Assembly (NCBI RefSeq): GCF_039537405.1
Contig: NZ_BAABAL010000012.1
Location: 248,001 to 312,000, forward strand
Length of the DNA: 64,000 nucleotides
Source: Allokutzneria multivorans
GTDB taxonomy: Bacteria; Actinomycetota; Actinomycetes; Mycobacteriales; Pseudonocardiaceae
Reading direction: 5' to 3'
Within the stretch, counting starts at the first letter, position 1. Every line of letters starts with the position of its first letter. Positions 33,633 to 40,954 of the stretch are shown piece after piece. A program made the translations under genes and the position numbers. The notes beneath the pieces were generated by a model. It searched no databases, was not told the origin of the DNA, and saw only the letters and a list, made by a program, of their open reading frames with translations.

Positions 33633-34163
33633 GTGGACGTTCACCAGTTCTGGCAGCTGATCGACGACGCCAGGGGCCGGGCGGGCGATCCGGAGGACGG
33701 GGAGGCGGTCTCGGCCGTCGCCAGCGCACTGCTCTCGGCCCGGCCCCGCGCCGAGATCGTTGCCGCCCAACAGGTTCTGCGAGACCTGATGGCCGACTCC
33801 TACGGCGCTCCACTGCTGGCCGCCGCGCGCGTGATCAACGGTGGCACCTCCGACGACGGCTTCGAGTACTTCCGCGGGTGGCTGATCACGCGGGGCCGCG
33901 AGGTGTTCGAGCGAGCGGTTGCCGACCCCGACACGTTGGCCGAACTCCCCGCCGTCCGCGCTGCGGCGGACGACGGGGAGGAGAGGGAGTGCGAGGCCGC
34001 GCTGGGCATCGCCGTGGACGCGTACTTCGCGGCGACCGGGGAGTGGATTCCCGCTGGCGCCTTCACCATCCGGTACCCGGAGCTCGACGGCTCGGAGCAC
34101 CGGCTGCCGCGTCTGGAAGCACTCTTCGAGGACCGAGATCAGGCCCAGACGGTGCAGTGGTAA
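33633..34163 (+). CDS. DUF4240 family protein
   Basis: 176 residues from GTG 33633. MDVHQFWQLIDDARGRAGDP at the start and DDGFEYFRGWLITRGREVFE in the middle are typical of DUF4240, a small cytoplasmic family seen near toxin-immunity and WGR-type genes. Function unknown. The 3' end overlaps the minus-strand secreted protein gene by 25 bases. Confidence 0.85.
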   Translation: MDVHQFWQLIDDARGRAGDPEDGEAVSAVASALLSARPRAEIVAAQQVLRDLMADSYGAPLLAAARVINGGTSDDGFEYFRGWLITRGREVFERAVADPDTLAELPAVRAAADDGEERECEAALGIAVDAYFAATGEWIPAGAFTIRYPELDGSEHRLPRLEALFEDRDQAQTVQW

Positions 34164-34510
34164 CGCCCGCCGCCAACGTTCACGCAGGCGCGCCACGCCG
34201 TGCCCGCGCGATCGAACGAGTCGGTCGAGCCGTTGCGCATGCCGATCGGACCGTCCCACCCGCTGCCGTCCCGGCGATACCGGTCGAGGTGGACGAGCCG
34301 GTTCAGACTGTCCTTGCCCTGCATCTTGTTGCCGTAGGCGTAGTGGTGGAGGCTGACGGTCCCACCGCTGCTGGGTTCCGCCGTGCAGGTTCTGTTGCCG
34401 TAGTGGTCGGTCGAGCACCCCTCAGCGAACGCGGCGGGTGTCGCGACGGCCATCCCCGCCACAGTTGCCACTCCGACAAGTAACGCGGAAACCTTCGTAC
34501 GCAAGGACAT
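34139..34510 (-). CDS. Small secreted Cys-containing protein
   Basis: 123 residues from the ATG at 34510 with GGGGAG upstream. Signal peptide MSLRTKVSALLVGVATVAGM ending near AFA; the mature domain has four cysteines (EGCSTDHYGNRTC near the start; RACVNVGGGRYHCTVWA at the end). The paired-Cys layout suggests two disulfides. Function unknown. Confidence 0.75.
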   Translation of the reverse strand: MSLRTKVSALLVGVATVAGMAVATPAAFAEGCSTDHYGNRTCTAEPSSGGTVSLHHYAYGNKMQGKDSLNRLVHLDRYRRDGSGWDGPIGMRNGSTDSFDRAGTAWRACVNVGGGRYHCTVWA

Positions 34511-34629
34511 TCTCACTCCCCGAAGCTCGCAGGTCCACTGTGCCCGGTCGGCGGGGACGTTACCCCCGCCGACCATCGGGCCGAGAGGGCCCGACGACGG
34601 TTTCACCGCTGCCTGAATCCCTGGCTTGA

Positions 34630-36159
34630 TCAGCTGTTCTGCAGCACGGGGGTCGGCTCGGCGGCGGTCTCCGGGCGGGACCCGCGCAGCGCGATCATGC
34701 CCGCGACGGCGAAGACCACGACGAGCGCGGCGCCGATCCAGGCGACGGTGTGCAGTCCCGAGGTGAAGGAATCCCTTGCGGTGGTAAGGACTTCGTCGGC
34801 AAGCGTCGCGGGAAGGGCGTTCGAAGCCTGGAGCGCTCCGGCCATGCTGTCGGTGGCCAGCGCGGCGGCGTCAGCGGGAACACCGGCGGGAACGGAGATC
34901 CGGTCGCGGTAGACGGCCGTGCCGATGCTGCCGAACACCGCGATCCCCATGGCGATCCCGAACTCGGCGCTGGTCTCCGACATCGCCGAAGCCGCACCGG
35001 CCCGCTGCGGCGGAACGGAGTTCACGACCATCTCGGTGCACAGCACGCCCTGCGGCCCCATGCCGAAGCCCGCGATCGACATGCCCACCACGACGAACGC
35101 CACGCCGCCCGGGCCATCGGCCTGGGTGAAGAGCACGATCCCGCCCGCCGCGATCAGCATTCCGAAGCCCAGCACGAACTCCGGCCGCCACCGCCGCGCC
35201 AGCCGTGGCGCGATCATCGAACCGACCACGACCGCACCGGCCTGGGGCACCAGCCGGAGCCCGGCCTCCGCGGCGGAGAGCCCGGCGACCATTTGCAGAT
35301 ATTGGCTCACCAGAAGGAAAACTCCGCCCATCGTGAGCGCGCCGACCAGCATGATGCTCGCCGCGGCGCTGAACGCCCGCACCCGGAACAGCCCCAGGTC
35401 CAGCATCGGGTCGGCCAGAGCGCGCTGACGGCGGACGAACACCACGCCGACCGCGACGCCCACGGCGAGCACGACCAGGGTCACCACCGAGACGCCGTCC
35501 TTGGCGATCTCCTTGAGCGCGTAGACGAACGGCAGGATCGCGCCGAGCGACAGCACGACGCTGGCCAGGTCGAGCCGCCCGGCGGCGGCGTCGCGGTACT
35601 CCGGCAGCAGCTTCGGCGCGGTGGCCAGCAGCAGCACCATCACCGGGACGGCCATCAGGAACACCGAGCCCCACTGGAAGTGCTCCAGCAGCACGCCGCC
35701 GAGCACCGGGCCGATCACCATGCCGCCCATGAAGCAGCTCATCCACACCGCGATCGCGGTTCCGCGCTGCTTGGCGTCCTGGAACATGTTGCTGATCAAC
35801 GCCAGCGTGGACGGCATCAGCGTCGCACCGGCGATGCCGAGCACGGCCCGCGCGGCGATCAGCATCTCCGGGCTGGTCGCGCACGCCGCGACGATCGAGG
35901 CCAGGCCGAAGGCGGCGCCGCCGATCATCAACAGCTTCCGCCGCCCCACCCGGTCCCCCAGCGTGCCCATGGTGACCAGGAAACCGGCGATCATGAAGCC
36001 GTAGACGTCGATGATCCACAGCAGTTCGGTGCTGCTCGGCCGCAGGTCGGCGGCCAGGTGCGGGACCGCCAGGTGCAGCACGCTCATGTCCAGCGACAGC
36101 AGCAGCGTCGGCAGCGCCAGCACTGCCAGCCCCCACCACTCACGTCGTCCTGCCCTCAT
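34630..36159 (-). CDS. MFS drug exporter, DHA2 (14-helix) type
   Basis: 509 residues from the ATG at 36159. About 14 hydrophobic helices; motif A GTLGDRVGRRKLLMIGG after helix 2 and motif C AVLGIAGATLMPSTLALI of proton antiporters. Related to QacA/EmrB/LfrA-type multidrug exporters. It is divergent from a DinB/mycothiol-dependent-type gene with a palindromic promoter between, a frequent layout for repressor-controlled exporters, though no repressor gene is adjacent. Confidence 0.9.
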   Translation of the reverse strand: MRAGRREWWGLAVLALPTLLLSLDMSVLHLAVPHLAADLRPSSTELLWIIDVYGFMIAGFLVTMGTLGDRVGRRKLLMIGGAAFGLASIVAACATSPEMLIAARAVLGIAGATLMPSTLALISNMFQDAKQRGTAIAVWMSCFMGGMVIGPVLGGVLLEHFQWGSVFLMAVPVMVLLLATAPKLLPEYRDAAAGRLDLASVVLSLGAILPFVYALKEIAKDGVSVVTLVVLAVGVAVGVVFVRRQRALADPMLDLGLFRVRAFSAAASIMLVGALTMGGVFLLVSQYLQMVAGLSAAEAGLRLVPQAGAVVVGSMIAPRLARRWRPEFVLGFGMLIAAGGIVLFTQADGPGGVAFVVVGMSIAGFGMGPQGVLCTEMVVNSVPPQRAGAASAMSETSAEFGIAMGIAVFGSIGTAVYRDRISVPAGVPADAAALATDSMAGALQASNALPATLADEVLTTARDSFTSGLHTVAWIGAALVVVFAVAGMIALRGSRPETAAEPTPVLQNS

Positions 36160-36252
36160 CGTCCACTCCCACAGCTCGTTCGACCCTGTCACCCCTACGT
36201 CGAACGGCGGAGGCCCAGAACGACATCGCGGGCGAAAAATCTTCCGCAACCA

Positions 36253-36300
36253 CTGGGTTGACAACGGCCACACCCCCGCCTACCTTGCTGTTCAACCCAG
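36253..36300 (+). promoter_or_regulatory. Consensus promoter bracketed by a 9-bp palindrome
   Basis: TTGACA (36258-36263), a 17-base spacer and TACCTT (36281-36286) form a near-consensus sigma-70 promoter for the gene at 36325. CTGGGTTGA (36253-36261) and its exact complement TCAACCCAG (36292-36300) overlap the -35 and follow the -10, an arrangement expected of a repressor operator. Confidence 0.75.
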
Positions 36301-36324
36301 CGGTTGACGACAAGGGAGCCCCAG

Positions 36325-36879
36325 ATGAGCAGCCCCGCCCAGCAGCACGCGCAGGACGCGGCCCGGTTCACCGACCTGGTCGAGTCCGCCTCCGCCGAGG
36401 ACTGGCGGCGCCCCAGCCCGGTCGCGGAGTGGGCGGCCGTCGACGTGGTGAAGCACCTCGTCGAGTGGTCGCGCGGCTTCCTCAAGGGCGCGGGGATCGA
36501 CCTCCCGGCGCTGGACGTGGACGCCGACCCTGCCGAGGCGTGGCGGCGGCACGTCACCGACATCCAGGCGATCGTCGACGACCCGGCGGGCCGGATTCTG
36601 AGCAACCCGCACCTCGGCGAGCTGCCGGTGGACGCGGCGATCGACCAGTTCTACACCTCCGACGTCTGGATGCACTCCTGGGACCTGGCCAAGGCGCTGG
36701 GCCGCGAGCCGGAGCTGGGTGAGCAGCGCTGCGCCGCCGCGCTGGCCGGGATGGCGCCGATCGAGCAGATGCTGCGCGACAGCGGCCAGTTCGGCGCGGC
36801 CGTGGCGGTCGCCGACGACGCTCCCGCGCAGGACAGGCTGATGGCCTTCATCGGCCGCGATCCGGCCTGGCGGCCGTGA
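36325..36879 (+). CDS. TIGR03086-type metal-binding (DinB-like) protein
   Basis: 184 residues from ATG 36325 with AAGGGAG upstream. It is an actinobacterial DinB-like four-helix protein of the maleylpyruvate-isomerase N-terminal family: VVKHLVEWSRGFLKGAG with the first His, and DVWMHSWDLAKALG with the third-helix His. Many members use mycothiol. The exact reaction is unknown. The stop overlaps the next gene as GTGA. Confidence 0.85.
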   Translation: MSSPAQQHAQDAARFTDLVESASAEDWRRPSPVAEWAAVDVVKHLVEWSRGFLKGAGIDLPALDVDADPAEAWRRHVTDIQAIVDDPAGRILSNPHLGELPVDAAIDQFYTSDVWMHSWDLAKALGREPELGEQRCAAALAGMAPIEQMLRDSGQFGAAVAVADDAPAQDRLMAFIGRDPAWRP

Positions 36880-37295
36880 ACCTGACGGCGGAGTCCTTCC
36901 TCGGAGCGCTCCGCGCGTTCCAGTTCGACGCCGAGTTCGCCGACATGTCGCTGTCCGAGGTCGGCAAGCCGCGCGACCCGCTCTACCGGCTGGCTCGATC
37001 GTCGGGCACCTGGGAGCGCAGGACCGCGATCACGGCGACGTTCTGGCTCATCCGGCAGGGCGAGATCGACGACGCGCTCAGCATCGCCGAACTGCTGCTG
37101 GAGGACGACGAGGACCTGATCCACAAGTCGGTCGGCACCGCGCTGCGCGAGGTCGGCAAGATCGACCAGGACCGGCTCGTCGGTTTCCTGCGCGAGCACG
37201 CGGTCCCCCGGGTCACACTGCGCCACGCCACAGAGAAGCTGCCACGTGCTCAGGCGGGCTTGAACTCCTCGATGAGCAGCCCTCGGTCGTCGTAG
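36876..37295 (+). pseudogene. C-terminal fragment of an AlkD-type DNA alkylation repair protein
   Basis: 139 codons from GTG 36876. Residues about 35-120 match the C-terminal half of AlkD-like HEAT-repeat glycosylases (TWERRTAITATFWLIRQGEI; DDEDLIHKSVGTALREVGKI). The usual N-terminal half of about 110 residues, including part of the DNA-binding face, is missing and replaced by about 30 unrelated residues. The end runs 46 bases into the convergent YezG gene. It may be expressed, because GTGA couples it to the preceding gene, but is unlikely to act as a glycosylase. Confidence 0.65.
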
Positions 37296-37966
37296 GTCTC
37301 GAACTCCGCACGCCACGGCAGCGTGGCGAGCACGGCCCGCAGCTCCGCGATCCGGGACAGCTCTGCCCGACCGGCGAACCGGACGAACGGATAGGTGTTC
37401 TTCGTGCTCAGGCGCGCCCAGTCGGTGGTGAGCGCGTACTCGGTGTCCTCGTTCATCTCGGTCGTCCACCCGGCGTCGCGGAAGGCCTCGGCGACGCGAT
37501 GCGGGTTGGGCAGCTCGGGTGTGTCGAGCACCAGGCCGAAGACGTTGGAGGCCTTGGACATGAGCTCCTTCAGCCACTCCGGGAGGTGCTCCTCGGCGCG
37601 CGGGAAGTTGGCGAGGTCGCGCGAGAACTCGTCGTCGAGGATCGACTTGCTGGGCCGCCGGTCGTGGTTGTAGCGCACGGTGTACTTGCCGTCGCCGGAG
37701 AGCTCGAAAATGAGGCTGTACCAGGAACCTCGCTCGGGGTCGTACATTCCGCGCCGGAGTTCGCGCATCACCTCGTCGAGCCCGTAAGGAACCTGGACGC
37801 GGCGCATCTTCTCCGGATCGCCCTTGTCGACCAGCAGCTGGTAGCCGGAGGTGCCCGCGAGCACGAAGCCGTTCAGCTCCGCCAGCTCGAAGCTCTGGGG
37901 CATAACGGTTGTGAGCAGACGGGCGATCTCGGCGAGTAGGTCGTTCTGCTCGGTCGGCGACAGCAT
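37250..37966 (-). CDS. YezG/DUF600-type immunity protein
   Basis: 238 residues from the ATG at 37966 (MLSPTEQNDLLAEIARLL, the family opening); a start 14 residues earlier is possible. GMYDPERGSWYSLIFELSGD and FPRAEEHLPEWLKELM fit DUF600/YezG antitoxins, which protect against YeeF-type polymorphic toxins in Bacillus. A second region (RVAEAFRDAGWTTEMNEDTE) is a helical add-on. No toxin gene is seen nearby, so it is an orphan immunity gene here. Confidence 0.75.
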   Translation of the reverse strand: MLSPTEQNDLLAEIARLLTTVMPQSFELAELNGFVLAGTSGYQLLVDKGDPEKMRRVQVPYGLDEVMRELRRGMYDPERGSWYSLIFELSGDGKYTVRYNHDRRPSKSILDDEFSRDLANFPRAEEHLPEWLKELMSKASNVFGLVLDTPELPNPHRVAEAFRDAGWTTEMNEDTEYALTTDWARLSTKNTYPFVRFAGRAELSRIAELRAVLATLPWRAEFETYDDRGLLIEEFKPA

Positions 37967-38123
37967 TCGCGCGATGTTACCCGTACCGTTCGACATCCGT
38001 TGCGGCATTCACCCGACGCTGACGTGAACGATCCTCATTCATCGACCTGCTTCGAATTGACCGAACTGAGCGGGCGAATCGCCGCCGGGTATGTACCGTC
38101 GTGCAGATCAACGAGGGGGCTGA

Positions 38124-40589
38124 GTGCTGGAAGGCAGACAAGGAAAGACGTTTCGGCGGCGGGCCGTGCTCGCGGGCGCTGGACTGCTGACGTTCTCCTT
38201 GGGCACGACGAACGCGCGAGCCGCGCGACCGGACAGCCCCTGCCACCCGGTCACCACGACGCCCCGCTATCGCGGCGAGGTGCCGACGCCGTCCGCCGTG
38301 CTCGGCGTCGACTTCGGCGATCGTCCCTTCACCCTCGCGGAAGCCGATCGCTACCTCGACGCGGTCGCGGCGGCCAGCTCGCGCGTGCGGGCCTCGACGC
38401 TCGGGAAGTCGCCGAGCGGGAAACCGTTGCGGTACGCGGTGGTCGGCGCTCCGGAGAGGGTCACGCCACAGGGGATCGCGACGATCGGCGAGCGGTTGCG
38501 GCTCCTGCGCGATCCCCGCACTCCGCTGGCGGTGGTCGACCGGCTGGTCAAGGACACGCCCGCCGTGGTGTGGCTGACCGCCGGGGTTCACGGCAGCGAA
38601 CCCGGTGGTACCAACGCGGTCCTGCGGGTTCTGCGTGACCTGGCCGATCGCGACGACTGCGCGGCTCGTGCAATCGTCAGCACCACCGTGGTGGTCATCG
38701 TGCCGGTGCAGAACCCGGAAGGCTACGCGACCGGCGACCGTTGGAACAGCTACGGATTCGACCTCAACCGCGACTGGTTCGCCCTCACACAGCCAGAAAC
38801 GCGTGCCGTGACCGCCGCGATGGCGAAGCTTCCGCCGGTCGCCGCGCTGGACCTGCACGAGATGGAGGGCGACAGCTACTTCGCGCCGCCCTACGCCGCT
38901 CCGATCCACCACGAGGTCCCCGCGTTCGCGCGTGAGTCGAAGCTCGGCCCGACCGTCGCCGAGGAGTTCGACAGGCAGGGCATCGACCTGTTCTCCGGGC
39001 GCGAGTTCGATCTGCTCTACCCCGGCACGGCGGACGCGGCCAACAGCATCGCCGGGCTCGCGGCGGGCATCACGCTGGAGAAGGGGCTCGACAGTCCCGT
39101 TCCTGACCGCGTCGGCGAGCACTACCTCGCCTCTTGGGTTTCGCTGGCGACAGTGGCCGAGCAACCCGTGGAACTGTTGCGCGCGTGGAACTCCGCGCAT
39201 CGCACCGCCTTCGAGCAGGGTAAGCGCGGGCATCTGCAAGGCGCGGGGCTTCCGTTGGTGCGGCACTACTTCCTCTTCGCCGGGGACACCACGACCGAGC
39301 TGGTGTGGCGGTTGCAGCAACGCGGGGTGGAGGTCCACAAGCTCGCCGCGCCGTTGCGGGTGCCCGATCTGCGCCACTACGGCAGGCCCGCGCGAGCCGA
39401 GACGGTTCCGGTGGGCAGTTACTGGATTCCGTTGGCACAGCCCGCCAAGCACTGGGTGCAGACCATGCTGGGCGAGCAGAACCACGCCACACCAACGGTT
39501 TTCTCTGATGTCTCCGCGTGGAGCCTTCCGCTGCTGGCTGGCGTGGAAGCCGCGTTCTCCGGTGCGGAGCTGAGGCCCGTCGCAGTCCCCTGCCCGGCGC
39601 TGCCGGAGCCTCAGGCCCCGCCTGCGAAGGCGCCAGCGCTCGGGGTGCTGCGCTTCCTGCCGCCGGACTACCCCGTGCTCGGTTCGGTGGGCTGGCTGAA
39701 CCACCGGCTCGAACGCATGTGGCGGTTGCCCTTCCGCACGGTTCCCGGTCAGGGCGTCACCAAGGAGAGCCTGCGCGGGATCGAGGTGCTGACCGTTCCC
39801 GACGCGCCCGCTCAGGTGTCCTACGAGCTGCTGGGCGAAGCCGGTCGCGCTGCGCTGCGGGAGTGGGTGAACGCGGGCGGACGCTACGTCGGCTGGGGCG
39901 GCACCGCTCAGCTCGCCGCGTTGCTCGGCATCACGTCGACCACGCTGTCCTCCCCTACCGGCGAAGTTCCCGGCGCGTTGATCCGCGTGCTCGTGGACAC
40001 CGACCATCCGCTGGGCAGTGGTCTGCCTTCGACCACTTGGCACCTCAACGACAGCAATCTTGTGCTGCGGGCGGCAAATCCCGCGTTCGCCGTGGCGTCG
40101 TACCCGCCGCACGGCTCGCCGGACTGGTTCGTTTCCGGGCATGAGGTCGGTGCCAGTGAGCTGGGCGGCACGGCGGTGCTCACCGATGAGCCGTTCGGCG
40201 CTGGCAGGGTGACGCTGTTCAGCGGAGAGCCGAACTTCCGCGCGTTCACCGACGGCATGGCCAGGTTGCTGCGCAACGCCGTGGTGCGGAGTTCGGTCGG
40301 CCCGCGTGCTCGCGGTGACACGGCTCCTGCCGAACGTGCAGCGCGCCAGCTCCCCGAGACGCGGAGCGGCTTCCGGGTCACCGTGCCCTCGACGGGCGTG
40401 GCCGCGACTCGAACCGTGCTGGCGGCGTTCAACGCGCGGTGGGCCGAACGTGGTGCCGCTGGGCGCACGACGTTCGTGATCGAGAACCGCGACGGCTTCG
40501 AACGTCATCAGCCCCCTTGGGCGTCCAGGCTGCCGAAACGGCTGAGCGAGGCCGGAGTGCGCCCGCTCGCCGTGGTGCTGCCACGGTGA
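38124..40589 (+). CDS. Exported M14-family zinc carboxypeptidase
   Basis: 821 residues from GTG 38124 with GAGGGGG upstream. Twin-arginine signal (FRRRAVLAGAGLLTFSLG). Zinc ligands HGSE in TAGVHGSEPGG; NPEGYATG and FDLNRDWFALTQPE are the M14 substrate-binding stretch; DLHEMEGD supplies the third ligand region and GITLEKGLDS the catalytic Glu. The C-terminal 300 residues resemble a glutamine-amidotransferase-like fold common in large M14 proteins. It lies 62 bases before the lanthipeptide precursor gene, but a role in maturation is only speculation. Confidence 0.88.
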   Translation: MLEGRQGKTFRRRAVLAGAGLLTFSLGTTNARAARPDSPCHPVTTTPRYRGEVPTPSAVLGVDFGDRPFTLAEADRYLDAVAAASSRVRASTLGKSPSGKPLRYAVVGAPERVTPQGIATIGERLRLLRDPRTPLAVVDRLVKDTPAVVWLTAGVHGSEPGGTNAVLRVLRDLADRDDCAARAIVSTTVVVIVPVQNPEGYATGDRWNSYGFDLNRDWFALTQPETRAVTAAMAKLPPVAALDLHEMEGDSYFAPPYAAPIHHEVPAFARESKLGPTVAEEFDRQGIDLFSGREFDLLYPGTADAANSIAGLAAGITLEKGLDSPVPDRVGEHYLASWVSLATVAEQPVELLRAWNSAHRTAFEQGKRGHLQGAGLPLVRHYFLFAGDTTTELVWRLQQRGVEVHKLAAPLRVPDLRHYGRPARAETVPVGSYWIPLAQPAKHWVQTMLGEQNHATPTVFSDVSAWSLPLLAGVEAAFSGAELRPVAVPCPALPEPQAPPAKAPALGVLRFLPPDYPVLGSVGWLNHRLERMWRLPFRTVPGQGVTKESLRGIEVLTVPDAPAQVSYELLGEAGRAALREWVNAGGRYVGWGGTAQLAALLGITSTTLSSPTGEVPGALIRVLVDTDHPLGSGLPSTTWHLNDSNLVLRAANPAFAVASYPPHGSPDWFVSGHEVGASELGGTAVLTDEPFGAGRVTLFSGEPNFRAFTDGMARLLRNAVVRSSVGPRARGDTAPAERAARQLPETRSGFRVTVPSTGVAATRTVLAAFNARWAERGAAGRTTFVIENRDGFERHQPPWASRLPKRLSEAGVRPLAVVLPR

Positions 40590-40651
40590 CGCCCCCAAAC
40601 GTTCCGGACACCGGGACGGTAACTCCATTGTGGACACAAAGGAGGCAGGAC

Positions 40652-40873
40652 ATGGGACAGGTCGACACGGTCCGCGCGTTGAGGGACGAGGACTACCGGG
40701 CGAGCCTCGGCGAGGTCGCCCTGGGGTTGATGAACCCCGCGGGTGATGTACGCGTTCCCACCTCGGCGCTGCGCGGCGCCGACAGCTTCGCGGGCATGCG
40801 CACCGATGACAGCCTCTGGTGCTGCACGGTGACCACGCGGCGCAAGCCCGGCATCATCGGCGGCTTCTGCTGA
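40652..40873 (+). CDS. lanA: Class II lanthipeptide precursor
   Basis: 73 residues from ATG 40652 with AAAGGAGG 6 bases upstream. The leader has the mersacidin-type features LRDEDYRASL and MNPAGDV. The C-terminal core, TDDSLWCCTVTTRRKPGIIG then GFC, has Cys57, Cys58 and Cys73 with Ser54, Thr59, Thr61 and Thr62, enough for up to three thioether rings. Likely leader cleavage is near RGA (41-43) or further on; it is not obvious. The LanM gene 82 bases downstream is the modifying enzyme. No LanT protease-transporter is seen, so the exporter may be the DrrAB-type pump at 45770 or elsewhere. Confidence 0.88.
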   Translation: MGQVDTVRALRDEDYRASLGEVALGLMNPAGDVRVPTSALRGADSFAGMRTDDSLWCCTVTTRRKPGIIGGFC

Positions 40874-40887
40874 CAACGCCGTAGACC

Positions 40888-40917
40888 GGTGCCGGTGGGT
40901 CTCGGCCCACCGGCACC
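40888..40917 (+). promoter_or_regulatory. 12-bp perfect hairpin between precursor and synthetase genes
   Basis: GGTGCCGGTGGG / CCCACCGGCACC with the 6-base loop TCTCGG. There is no T-run. In lanthipeptide operons such hairpins usually act as partial terminators or RNA stabilisers that leave the precursor mRNA in excess over the enzyme mRNA; that role is inferred here. Confidence 0.75.
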
Positions 40918-40919
40918 GC

Positions 40920-40945
40920 TTCGTCTGGGAAGTTCGTCTGGGAAG
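40920..40945 (+). repeat. Tandem 13-bp direct repeat before the LanM start
   Basis: TTCGTCTGGGAAG occurs twice with no gap (40920-40932, 40933-40945), immediately after the hairpin and ending 9 bases before the LanM ATG. The second copy contributes to the ribosome site GGAAGGGAG. Probably a recent duplication. Confidence 0.8.
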
Positions 40946-40954
40946 GGAGCGGTC

